From Vescimonas coprocola (GTDB lineage: Bacteria > Bacillota > Clostridia > Oscillospirales > Oscillospiraceae): 64,000 nt of DNA. Positions 44,125 to 51,955 of this stretch are shown piece by piece. The notes below the pieces were generated by a model. That model did no database searches and had not been told where the DNA came from. It saw only the letters and a list, made by a program, of their open reading frames with translations. Each line of letters opens with the position of its first letter. The first letter of the stretch is position 1. Both the position numbers and the translations under genes were made by a program. Where the stretch lies: NCBI RefSeq assembly GCF_018408575.1, contig NZ_AP023418.1, positions 62,001-126,000 of the forward strand, read 5' to 3'.

Positions 44125-44154
44125 ATTTACACGGCACCCTGTAAATGCTATAAT
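44125..44154 (+). promoter_or_regulatory. Promoter with embedded palindromic operator
   Basis: TTTACA (44126-44131) and TATAAT (44149-44154) are 17 bases apart. ATTTACA (44125-44131) and TGTAAAT (44140-44146) form a perfect 7-base inverted repeat spaced by eight bases, over the -35 box and spacer. A repressor bound there would block polymerase. No regulator gene is adjacent. Confidence 0.8.
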
Positions 44155-44189
44155 CATAAAATACGAGATCAGGAAAGGAACGGACCCAC

Positions 44190-46352
44190 ATGGAACTGCA
44201 CGCAAAGCTGGTGCGCTCACAGCTGAATTTCTTCAAGCCTCTGGCGGAAAACTGCTCTCTGGAGCTGACCCGGAAGGGGCAGGACAAGCTGGGGGAGCTG
44301 ATGACGGCCATGCACCGGCGGGAGACCTTTTCCCGTGAGCATGACTTCCGGAATTTTCAGGGGGCGTGGATCATGCCCAAGGACGAGCGCCGCACCGGCG
44401 TGATCCTGTACCTCCACGGGGGCGGCTACACCTGCGGCAGTCTGGAGTACGCCAAGGGCTTTGCCTCTACACTGGCCACGGAGTGCGGTGTCCGGGTGTT
44501 TTGCGCCGCCTACCGGCTGGCCCCGGAGCATCCCTATCCCGCTGCGCTGGAGGATGCGATGGAGAGCTATGAGTATCTGCTGAAAAAGGGCTATCCCGCC
44601 CGGCAGATCCTGCTGTGCGGCGAGTCCGCCGGCGGCGGGCTCATCTATGCCCTGTGCCTGAAGCTCAAGGAGTTGGGACGGCCCCTGCCCTGCGGGCTGG
44701 TGGGCATCTCCCCGTGGACGGACCTTACCTCCTCCGGAGCCTCCTTCGAGACCAACCGGGATGTGGACCCCTCCATGACCCGTGAGCTGCTGACCTTCTA
44801 CGCCGGGTGCTATACCCAGACACCGGAGGAGCCCCTGTGCTCCCCGCTGTTCGGTGATCTCCACGGCCTGCCGCCGTCCCTGCTGTTCGTGGGCGGGGAC
44901 GAGGTGATGCTGGACGACACCCGGATGCTCCATGAGAAGCTGCTGAAGTCCGGCTGCCGCAGCAAGATGCACATTGCCCCGGAACGGTGGCACGCCTATG
45001 TGCTGTACTGCCTCACCGAGAACATGGAGGAGGACTTCCAGTCCATCAACCATTTTCTGGATAAGGTACTCTCCCCGGCCCGGAGCCTGCGGTGGATGCG
45101 GCTGGATAACGCCGCCAAGATCTACCCTGCCGCCAAGCGCCGCAACTGGAACAACTTTTTCCGCCTGTCCGCCACCCTGACGGAGCCGGTGGATGTGGCA
45201 GTGCTGCGCTCGGCGCTGGATGTGACGGTGCGGCGCTTCCCATCCATGGCGGTGCGGCTGCGGCGGGGGGTGTTCTGGTACTATCTGGAGCAGATCCCCA
45301 AGGCCCCGGCCATTCAGTCGGAGAAAAGCTGCCCGCTGGCCCACGTCCCCTTCGATCAGGTACGGCGCTGCGCCCTGCGGGTGCTGGTGTACCATGACCG
45401 CATTGCCGTGGAGTTCTTCCACGCCATCACCGACGGCACCGGCGGCACCATCTTCCTCAAGACGCTGCTGGCGGAGTACCTGTGCCAGAAGTACGGCATC
45501 ACCGTCCCGGCGGAGAACGGCGTACTGGGCCGTCTGGAGGAGCCGGACGAGGAGGAGCTGGAGGACAGCTTCCTCCGCTATGCCGGGGATGTGAAGGCCA
45601 GCCGCAAGGAGGCCACCGCCTATCACCTCAGCGGCACGCCGGAGCCGGACGGCTTCAAGAATCTGGTGACGCTGATGGTACCCGCGGATGCCCTGCGCTC
45701 CTGTGCCAGGGAGTGCGGCGTCACGGTGACGGAGCTGCTGGCCGCCGCCATGATGCAGGCCATCGACCGCCTGCAGGCGGAGAAAGAGCCCCGACGCAGC
45801 CACCGCAAGCCGGTGAAGGTGCTGATCCCCGTGAACCTGCGGAATTTGTTCCCCACCCGCACCCTGCGGAATTTCGCCTCCTACATCACCCCGGAGATCG
45901 ATCCCCGCATGGGAGACTTCACCTTCCGGGAGATCTGCGCCGCCGTCCACCATCGGATGGGGCTGGAGAACAATCCTCACACCATGCAGGCCAAGTTCGC
46001 CGCCAATGTGGCCAGTGAGCGGTCCCCCGTGCTGCGGGTGATGCCGCTGTTCGTGAAGAATCTGGCCATGAAGCTGGTGTTCGACGCAGTGGGGGAGCGG
46101 AAGTCCTGTCTGTGCCTGTCCAATCTGGGCAGTGTCCGTCTGCCGGAGACCATGGCCCCCTATGTGCGCCGGATGGATTTCATCATCGGCGTGCAGGCGG
46201 CGGCCCCCCACGGCTGCGCCGTGGTGTCGTGGAACGGCACCGCCTATATCAACTGCATCCGCAACATCCGGGAGCCAGAGCTGGAGCTGCACTTTTATCA
46301 GGTGCTGCACGAGCTGGGCCTGCCGGTGAAGGCGGAGAGCAACCAGCGCTGA
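44190..46352 (+). CDS. Fused alpha/beta-hydrolase and condensation-like acyltransferase
   Basis: The 720-residue protein has two halves. Residues about 1-290 are an HSL-type hydrolase: oxyanion motif YLHGGGYTCGS (near 75), nucleophile CGESAGGG (serine near 145), acid in GDEVMLDDTRM and histidine in ERWHAYVLY (near 268). Residues about 300-720 belong to the condensation/alcohol acyltransferase superfamily with FFHAITDGTGG (HxxxDG, near 410) and the conserved LIPVNLRNLFP near 550. The first half may release or load an acyl group that the second transfers. No signal peptide or membrane helix is clear. The substrate is unknown. A zinc-ribbon membrane protein follows in the same operon. Confidence 0.85.
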   Translation: MELHAKLVRSQLNFFKPLAENCSLELTRKGQDKLGELMTAMHRRETFSREHDFRNFQGAWIMPKDERRTGVILYLHGGGYTCGSLEYAKGFASTLATECGVRVFCAAYRLAPEHPYPAALEDAMESYEYLLKKGYPARQILLCGESAGGGLIYALCLKLKELGRPLPCGLVGISPWTDLTSSGASFETNRDVDPSMTRELLTFYAGCYTQTPEEPLCSPLFGDLHGLPPSLLFVGGDEVMLDDTRMLHEKLLKSGCRSKMHIAPERWHAYVLYCLTENMEEDFQSINHFLDKVLSPARSLRWMRLDNAAKIYPAAKRRNWNNFFRLSATLTEPVDVAVLRSALDVTVRRFPSMAVRLRRGVFWYYLEQIPKAPAIQSEKSCPLAHVPFDQVRRCALRVLVYHDRIAVEFFHAITDGTGGTIFLKTLLAEYLCQKYGITVPAENGVLGRLEEPDEEELEDSFLRYAGDVKASRKEATAYHLSGTPEPDGFKNLVTLMVPADALRSCARECGVTVTELLAAAMMQAIDRLQAEKEPRRSHRKPVKVLIPVNLRNLFPTRTLRNFASYITPEIDPRMGDFTFREICAAVHHRMGLENNPHTMQAKFAANVASERSPVLRVMPLFVKNLAMKLVFDAVGERKSCLCLSNLGSVRLPETMAPYVRRMDFIIGVQAAAPHGCAVVSWNGTAYINCIRNIREPELELHFYQVLHELGLPVKAESNQR

Positions 46353-46374
46353 GAGAAGAAAGGAGCGCAAAGCC

Positions 46375-47073
46375 ATGTATTGTGTCAAATGCGGCGTGGA
46401 GCTGGCGGACAGCCAGCGGGTGTGTCCCCTGTGCGGCACCCGTGTGTTCCACCCGGATATTCCCCGCACCCCTGCCGACCCGCCCTATCCCCCGGATGAG
46501 CGGGTCCACCCGGAGGAGGTGAACCGCTCCGGCGTGTGCTTTATCCTGACGGCGCTGGCCCTGCTGCCGGCGGTGATCTGCGTGCTGTGCGACTGGCGCA
46601 TCAACGGGGGTATCCTCTGGTCCGGCTATGCCTCCGGCGGCATCCTGCTGCTGTATGTGCTGACGGTGCTGCCCCTGTGGTTCGAGCGGCCCAACCCGGT
46701 GATCTTCGTGCCGCTGGATTTTGCCGCCATTATTCTGTACCTGCTGTATATCGATCTTGCCACCGGCGGACACTGGTTCCTGACCTTCGCCTTCCCCGTG
46801 GCAGGGTCCATCGGGGTGCTCATCACCACCGTGGTGGCGCTGCTGCGCTACGTTCGCCGGGGGTATCTCTACATCTTCGGCGGCGCCCTCATTGCCGCCG
46901 GCGGGCTTGCCATGCTGCTGGAGTTTTTGCTGAACCTGACCTTCGGCGTTCATCAGACCTTCTTCTGGTCCTTCTATCCGCTGGCCGCCGGGGTGCTGCT
47001 GGGGGTGATGCTGATCATCATTGCCGTCTGTCCGCCTCTGCGCCGCTCCCTTCACCGGAAGTTCTTCCTGTGA
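46375..47073 (+). CDS. Zinc-ribbon membrane protein (DUF6320-type)
   Basis: The 232-residue protein begins with a zinc ribbon (MYCVKCGVELADSQRVCPLCG, cysteines in CxxC...CxxC). About six membrane helices follow from residue 55 onward, after a proline-rich link. It resembles DUF6320 proteins, whose role is unknown. AAAGGAG precedes the ATG, 22 bases behind the hydrolase/acyltransferase gene, so the two are one operon. It could anchor the cytoplasmic enzyme at the membrane; that is inference. Confidence 0.8.
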   Translation: MYCVKCGVELADSQRVCPLCGTRVFHPDIPRTPADPPYPPDERVHPEEVNRSGVCFILTALALLPAVICVLCDWRINGGILWSGYASGGILLLYVLTVLPLWFERPNPVIFVPLDFAAIILYLLYIDLATGGHWFLTFAFPVAGSIGVLITTVVALLRYVRRGYLYIFGGALIAAGGLAMLLEFLLNLTFGVHQTFFWSFYPLAAGVLLGVMLIIIAVCPPLRRSLHRKFFL

Positions 47074-47100
47074 ATTCCCCACAGCGGGTCCTTTGGACAT

Positions 47101-47134
47101 AAAGCCCTCCTTCCCCTGGGGAGGAGGGCTTTTC
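47101..47134 (+). terminator. Intrinsic terminator of the hydrolase operon
   Basis: AAAGCCCTCC and GGAGGGCTTT form the outer stem, with TCCCC/GGGGA inside, followed by TT. Confidence 0.85.
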
Positions 47135-47137
47135 CGG

Positions 47138-47166
47138 TTGACTTCCCGGAGGAGATTCCGTATAAT
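47138..47166 (+). promoter_or_regulatory. Promoter of the DUF4430-ECF operon
   Basis: TTGACT (47138-47143) and perfect TATAAT (47161-47166) are 17 bases apart, 130 bases before the start codon. Confidence 0.88.
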
Positions 47167-47232
47167 GGGACACAATGAGATAGCGCAGAACGCCGCTTCA
47201 CCGGAGACGGAGCGGGCGGCGGGGCGGCCGGT

Positions 47233-47261
47233 GCCGGTTTCCGGAGGGAACCGGCCTTTTT
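47233..47261 (+). terminator. Leader terminator before the DUF4430 lipoprotein gene
   Basis: GCCGGTTTCC and GGGAACCGGC pair (one G-T) around a three-base loop, with CTTTTTCC following, between promoter and first gene. About 65 GC-rich bases precede it (47167-47232) and could hold a sensing structure. No known riboswitch consensus was recognised. Confidence 0.65.
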
Positions 47262-47296
47262 CCTGACTGCACCGGGTCGGAAAGGAGCGATCTTCC

Positions 47297-47794
47297 GTGA
47301 AAAAACGTATCTTTGCGGCGCTTTCAGCGATGCTGATGCTGCTGGCTCTGGCCGGCTGCGGCGCCAAGCAGGTGGACTATGACGCCACCTGCACCATCTC
47401 CATCTCTTGCGCCACCATTCTGGACAATATGGACGCCTGCGACCCCGACAAGCGGGAGCAGGTGCCTCAGGACGGCGTCATTCTGGCCCCGGTGGAGGTG
47501 GGCTTCCAGACCGGGGAAAACGTCTTTGACGTGCTGCAGCGGGTGTGCCGGGAAAATCGCATCCAAATGGAGTCCAAATGGACGCCCCTGTATGAGAGTG
47601 CCTACATTCAGGGCATCCACAACCTGTATGAATTCGACGTGGGCAGCGGCTCCGGCTGGATGTACAGTGTCAACGACTGGTATCCCAACTACGGCTGCTC
47701 CCGCTACACGGTGCAGCCGGGGGATGTGATCTGCTGGGTCTATACCTGCGATCTGGGACAGGATGTAGGCGGCGGGGCCGCCGTAGGCGAGTGA
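47297..47794 (+). CDS. DUF4430 lipoprotein
   Basis: The 165-residue protein has a lipoprotein signal with lipobox LALAGCG (cysteine at residue 21) and one DUF4430 domain (VLAPVEVGFQTGENVFDVLQ, then GSGSGWMYSVNDWYPNYGCS). DUF4430 is related to the C-terminal domain of transcobalamin and intrinsic factor. It is the first gene of an ECF transporter operon and may present substrate to it. The start is GTG at 47297, nine bases after AAAGGAG. Confidence 0.88.
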   Translation: MKKRIFAALSAMLMLLALAGCGAKQVDYDATCTISISCATILDNMDACDPDKREQVPQDGVILAPVEVGFQTGENVFDVLQRVCRENRIQMESKWTPLYESAYIQGIHNLYEFDVGSGSGWMYSVNDWYPNYGCSRYTVQPGDVICWVYTCDLGQDVGGGAAVGE

Positions 47795-47822
47795 GAAGAA
47801 CCGGCGAAGGGAGGCGATGACC

Positions 47823-48725
47823 ATGCGATACAGCGACGTGTTCGGCAGCTGCCATCCGGCGGTGAACTTCCTGTATTTCGTGCTGGTCATCGCCTTTTCC
47901 ATGTGCCTGACTCACCCGGTATGCCTGCTGCTGTCGGTGTGCGGGGCCGTGATCTACCATGCTGTGCTGCTGGGGCCCCGCTCCCTGCGGAAAAGCGCCG
48001 TGTGGATGGTGCCTATGGCGGTGCTGGCGGCGGTCATCAACCCGGCCTTCACCCATCAGGGCGTTACCATACTGGCCTATCTCCCCTCCGGCAATCCCCT
48101 GACGCTGGAGAGTATGCTCTACGGCCTTGCCTCGGCGGCGCTGCTGTCGGCCACGCTGCTGTGGTTCACCTGCTACAACGCCGTCATGACCTCGGATAAG
48201 TTCATCTATCTCTTTGGCAGGGTGATCCCCGCCCTGTCACTGGTGCTGTCTATGACCATGCGCTTTGTTCCCCGGTTCCGCACCCAGCTGCACACCGTGG
48301 CGCAGGCCCAGAAATACATGGGCCGTGACACGGAGAATGGCAGCCTTCTCCGCCGCACGAAAAACGCCATGAAGGTCTTTTCCATCATGGTCACATGGTC
48401 GCTGGAGAGCGCCATCGAGACGGCGGACAGTATGAAGAGCCGAGGCTACGGGGAAAAGGGCCGCACGGCCTTCTCCATCTATCGCATGGACGACCGGGAC
48501 CGGAGCCTGCTGGTATGGCTCATCTTCTGCGGGGCCTATGTGCTTTGCGGCGTGCTGGCCGGAGGTCTGCGGTTCCGCTACTACCCCTCGCTGGCGGGAG
48601 CGCCTGTGACGCCTATGACCGTGAGTTTTTTCGTGGTCTATTTTCTGCTGTGCCTGACCCCGGCGGCGCTGGATCTGGCGGCGACCCGCCAGTGGAAACA
48701 AATCGAGAAGGAGGTGCGCCGGTGA
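47823..48725 (+). CDS. ecfT: ECF transporter transmembrane component EcfT
   Basis: The 300-residue protein has about five to six membrane helices and the EcfT cytoplasmic coupling region with the Ala-Arg-Gly-type box SMKSRGYGEKGRT near residue 205. EcfT joins the two ATPases to the substrate-binding S component. AAGGGAGG is nine bases before the ATG at 47823; the ATG at 47817 is too close. The stop overlaps the next gene by GTGA. Confidence 0.9.
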   Translation: MRYSDVFGSCHPAVNFLYFVLVIAFSMCLTHPVCLLLSVCGAVIYHAVLLGPRSLRKSAVWMVPMAVLAAVINPAFTHQGVTILAYLPSGNPLTLESMLYGLASAALLSATLLWFTCYNAVMTSDKFIYLFGRVIPALSLVLSMTMRFVPRFRTQLHTVAQAQKYMGRDTENGSLLRRTKNAMKVFSIMVTWSLESAIETADSMKSRGYGEKGRTAFSIYRMDDRDRSLLVWLIFCGAYVLCGVLAGGLRFRYYPSLAGAPVTPMTVSFFVVYFLLCLTPAALDLAATRQWKQIEKEVRR

Positions 48726-51364
48726 CGGAGCTTCTGCATCTGGAGAATTACAGCTTTACCTACCCCCAGCAGCGCCGCCCGGCGCTGTCCCATGTTACCC
48801 TCACGTTGCCGGAGGGGGCGTTCATGGTGCTCTGCGGCCCCTCCGGCTGCGGAAAGTCCACGCTGCTGCGGCAGCTGAAAACGGTGCTGGCGCCCCACGG
48901 CCTGCGGGAGGGGGAGATCACCTTCTGCGGCACGCCGCTGTCCCAGATCCCCAGCCGCCGTCAGGCGGCGGAGATCGGCTTCGTGCAGCAGTCACCGGAG
49001 AATCAGGTGGTGACGGACAAGGTCTGGCATGAGCTGGCCTTCGGACTGGAGAGTCTGGGCTTCGACACCCCCACCATCCGCCGCCGTGTGGCGGAGATGG
49101 CCTCCTTCTTCGGGATACAGGACTGGTTCTATAAAAACGTCACGGAGCTGTCCGGCGGTCAGAAGCAGCTGCTGAGTCTGGCCTCGGTGATGGTGATGCA
49201 GCCTCGTGTGCTGATTTTGGACGAGCCTACTAGTCAGTTAGACCCCATTGCCGCCTCGGACTTCCTCCAGACGCTGGGGCGCATCAATCGGGAGCTGGGG
49301 ACCACCGTCCTTCTGACGGAGCATCGGCTGGAGGAGGCTCTGCCGCTGGCTACCCATGCGGCGGTGATGGACGGCGGACGGCTGCTGTGTACCGGCGCAC
49401 CGGCGGAGGTGGGCGGCCTGCTGCGGCAGGAGGGCCACCGGATGTTTTTGGCCATGCCCTCCGCCATGCGGATCTGGGCCTCGGTGCAGAGCGATGCCTC
49501 CTGCCCGGTGACGGTGCGGGAGGGCAGAGCCTTCCTGACGGAGTGGCTCACAGATCACCCCGCCCAACCCCTGCCGCCGGAGGAGATCCCTCCCTGCGGC
49601 GAGGTGGTGCTGGCGGCGGAGGACGTGTGGTTCAAATACGAGGAAAAAGGCCCGGATATCGTCCGGGGCCTCCATATGACCGTCCGACAGGGGGAGTTCA
49701 TGGCCCTGCTGGGCGGCAACGGCACCGGCAAATCCACCACCCTGCGGCTCCTCAGCGAGGGACTGCGCCCCTACCGTGGCACGGTGCGCCATACGGGCCG
49801 GCTGGGGGTCCTGCCCCAGAACCCCCAGGCACTGTTCGTGAAAAAGACCGTCCGGGAGGATCTGTTCGAGACCTTCGACGGACTGCATTTGCCCCCGGCG
49901 GAGCAGCAGCGGCGGGTGGAGCAAATGGTGACCCTCTGCCGTCTGACGGAACTGCTGGACCGCCATCCCTACGACCTCTCCGGCGGTGAACAGCAGCGTG
50001 CGGCGCTGGCCAAGGTCATGCTGCTGGAGCCGGATATCCTGCTGATGGACGAGCCCACCAAGGGACTGGACGCCGAGTTCAAGCAGTCCTTTGCCGCCAT
50101 GGTGCGCTCTCTGCTCTCCGGCGGCGTGACGGTGCTGATGGTGAGCCACGACGTGGAATTCTGCGCCCGCTATGCCCACCGCTGCGCTCTGTTCTTCGAC
50201 GGCAGCATCTCCGCCGAGGGGACGCCCCGTGCCTTCTTCGGCGGCAACAGCTTCTACACCACCTCCGCTGACCGCATGGCCCGTGGGCTGCTGCCCCACG
50301 CCGTCACGGCGGAGGACGTCATGGCCGGTATTGGCGGCACCGTCCCACCGGAGCCGGAGGTGCAGCACACCTATGCACCGCTGCCGCCGGCGGCGGAGGA
50401 GTCCGCCGACTGGAAGCCTCCGAAGCTTCCGTGGTGGCGCAAGGCGCTGGCTGCCGTGTCCGGCGCCGTGGCGCTGGTGATCCTATGGATGGCTACCCGC
50501 AAGACGGATCTGACGGCGCTGGTGGGCGGCGGCAAGGTCTCTGCTGCCGGGTGGCAGACGCTGGCCACCTACGGCGTATTTCTGGTGGCCATGTTCGTGC
50601 TGGTGGCCTCTATCGGCCGTCGGGCGCCGCCGCCGGTGCAGGTACAGACTCCGGTGGAAAAACGGAAGCTCTCCCGCCGCACGGTGGTGGCCTCCGTGCT
50701 GATCCTGCTGATGATCCCCGTGACGCTGGTGGTGTGCGTAGGCCTCTTTGGCCGCACCCACTACTATATCACCGCCCTGCTGGTGATGCTGGAGTGTATG
50801 CTGCCGTTTTTCATGGTCTTTGAGGGCCGACGCCCACAGGCCCGGGAGCTGACCATCATCGCCGTGCTGTGCGCCTTGGGCGTGGCGGGCCGGGCGGCCT
50901 TCTTCATGCTGCCCCAGTTCAAGCCTGTCATGGCCCTGACCATCATCGCCGGAGTGGCCTTCGGCGGTGAGACGGGCTTTCTGGTGGGGGCCATGACCAT
51001 GCTGGCCAGCAACGTTCTCTTTTCGCAGGGGCCGTGGACACCCTTCCAGATGTTCAGTATGGGCATCATCGGCTTTTTGGCCGGAGTGCTGTTCCGCAAG
51101 GGCTGGCTGCGCCGCAGCCGGGGCGCTCTGGCGGTGTTCGGCGGCATCGTCACCTTCGTCATCTACGGGGCCATCATGAACCCCGTGTCGGCGCTGATCT
51201 ACGGGGCGGAGATGAACTGGCAGACGCTGCTGACGTACTATATCACCGGCTTCCCCATGGACTGTGTCCACGCCTGCGCCACGGTGATCTTCCTGCTGCT
51301 GCTGGCGGAGCCCATGCTGGAAAAGCTGGACCGCATCAAGGTCAAATACGGGCTGGTGGAGTGA
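48722..51364 (+). CDS. Single-chain EcfA-EcfA'-S component fusion of an ECF transporter
   Basis: The 880-residue protein joins three parts. Domain 1 (about 1-240) is an ABC ATPase with GPSGCGKST near 39, LSGGQKQ near 143 and LILDEPTSQLDP. Domain 2 (about 295-530) is a second ATPase with GGNGTGKST near 329, LSGGEQQR near 419 and LLMDEPTKGLD. After a linker, residues about 560-880 form some eight membrane helices, the last six resembling an S component (GGETGFLVGAMTMLASNV). Together with EcfT this is a whole ECF importer in two chains. The DUF4430 partner points to a corrinoid, but the substrate is not proven. The start is GTG. Confidence 0.9.
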   Translation: MTELLHLENYSFTYPQQRRPALSHVTLTLPEGAFMVLCGPSGCGKSTLLRQLKTVLAPHGLREGEITFCGTPLSQIPSRRQAAEIGFVQQSPENQVVTDKVWHELAFGLESLGFDTPTIRRRVAEMASFFGIQDWFYKNVTELSGGQKQLLSLASVMVMQPRVLILDEPTSQLDPIAASDFLQTLGRINRELGTTVLLTEHRLEEALPLATHAAVMDGGRLLCTGAPAEVGGLLRQEGHRMFLAMPSAMRIWASVQSDASCPVTVREGRAFLTEWLTDHPAQPLPPEEIPPCGEVVLAAEDVWFKYEEKGPDIVRGLHMTVRQGEFMALLGGNGTGKSTTLRLLSEGLRPYRGTVRHTGRLGVLPQNPQALFVKKTVREDLFETFDGLHLPPAEQQRRVEQMVTLCRLTELLDRHPYDLSGGEQQRAALAKVMLLEPDILLMDEPTKGLDAEFKQSFAAMVRSLLSGGVTVLMVSHDVEFCARYAHRCALFFDGSISAEGTPRAFFGGNSFYTTSADRMARGLLPHAVTAEDVMAGIGGTVPPEPEVQHTYAPLPPAAEESADWKPPKLPWWRKALAAVSGAVALVILWMATRKTDLTALVGGGKVSAAGWQTLATYGVFLVAMFVLVASIGRRAPPPVQVQTPVEKRKLSRRTVVASVLILLMIPVTLVVCVGLFGRTHYYITALLVMLECMLPFFMVFEGRRPQARELTIIAVLCALGVAGRAAFFMLPQFKPVMALTIIAGVAFGGETGFLVGAMTMLASNVLFSQGPWTPFQMFSMGIIGFLAGVLFRKGWLRRSRGALAVFGGIVTFVIYGAIMNPVSALIYGAEMNWQTLLTYYITGFPMDCVHACATVIFLLLLAEPMLEKLDRIKVKYGLVE

Positions 51365-51389
51365 TTCAGCGACCTATGGATACACATAG

Positions 51390-51426
51390 AAAGGCCGGCG
51401 CATCCGTAACGGATGCGCCGGCCTTT
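51390..51426 (+). terminator. Hairpin terminator of the ECF operon
   Basis: A perfect 17-pair stem (51390-51406 with 51410-51426) with a TAA loop; T residues are within the stem end. The 160 bases after it (to 51588) are AT-rich, with a CGTGTCC...GGACACG inverted pair and CTTAAGCTTCTTAAGCTT, but no gene. Confidence 0.8.
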
Positions 51427-51588
51427 CTGTGGCGCCCCGCAGAATCTCCATGAAGTCCATGTAAAATACAAAATTGGACATATTTTTTCTTGCAATCCGA
51501 CAGCGTGTCCTATGTAATGCTAACGTCTTAAGCTTCTTAAGCTTCCGTTCATAAATTCCTCATAAACTTCCATTCCGAGGACACGCCT

Positions 51589-51954
51589 ATGCAGGAAAAA
51601 ACATTGACCGGCGGGCGCAGCTACTATCTGGATATCGCACGGGCCATCGCCATCATCAGCATTTCCCTGAACCATGCGGTGAACCGTACCTATGATAACT
51701 ACGCCGGCCAGATGGAGGAGTTTCTGGAGTCCTCCTATCTCTCATCGCTGCTGAAGAGCGTGGCAACGATATTCAGCCATTTGGGTGTGCGGCGCTTTTT
51801 TGCGTTCAGCCGCCGTCAAGGTGACGGCATTGTCACCGGGAAAAGCGAAGGAAACCACTTGGCACTGTCCGCCGTTTGTGGTAAAATATCACGGAATATA
51901 GATTCCTGCCGCCGGGAAGGACATCCCCGGCGGAGAGGAGAGCGGGAGGCGTGA
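51589..51954 (+). pseudogene. Truncated acyltransferase-3 family protein
   Basis: Residues about 1-68 match the N-terminus of membrane acyltransferases (RSYYLDIARAIAIISISLNHA, the catalytic-type first helix, then VATIFSHLGV). A normal member continues for some 300 residues with ten helices. Here the sequence turns into low-complexity, arginine-rich reading and ends at 51954, so only a fragment remains. The fragment overlaps the gpsA promoter. It may be a deletion remnant of a surface-modification gene next to the glycan region. Confidence 0.6.
51859..51887 (+). promoter_or_regulatory. Promoter of gpsA
   Basis: TTGGCA (51859-51864) and TAAAAT (51882-51887) are 17 bases apart, about 70 bases before gpsA. 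Confidence 0.75.
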
Positions 51955-51955
51955 C

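Noticed and set aside
44217-46469. 750-codon minus-strand frame over the hydrolase/acyltransferase fusion
   Set aside because: The plus-strand product carries intact motifs of two enzyme families; the reverse frame does not.
47167-47296. Cobalamin riboswitch before the DUF4430-ECF operon
   Set aside because: The leader is too short and the conserved B12 box was not found; only a terminator hairpin can be supported.
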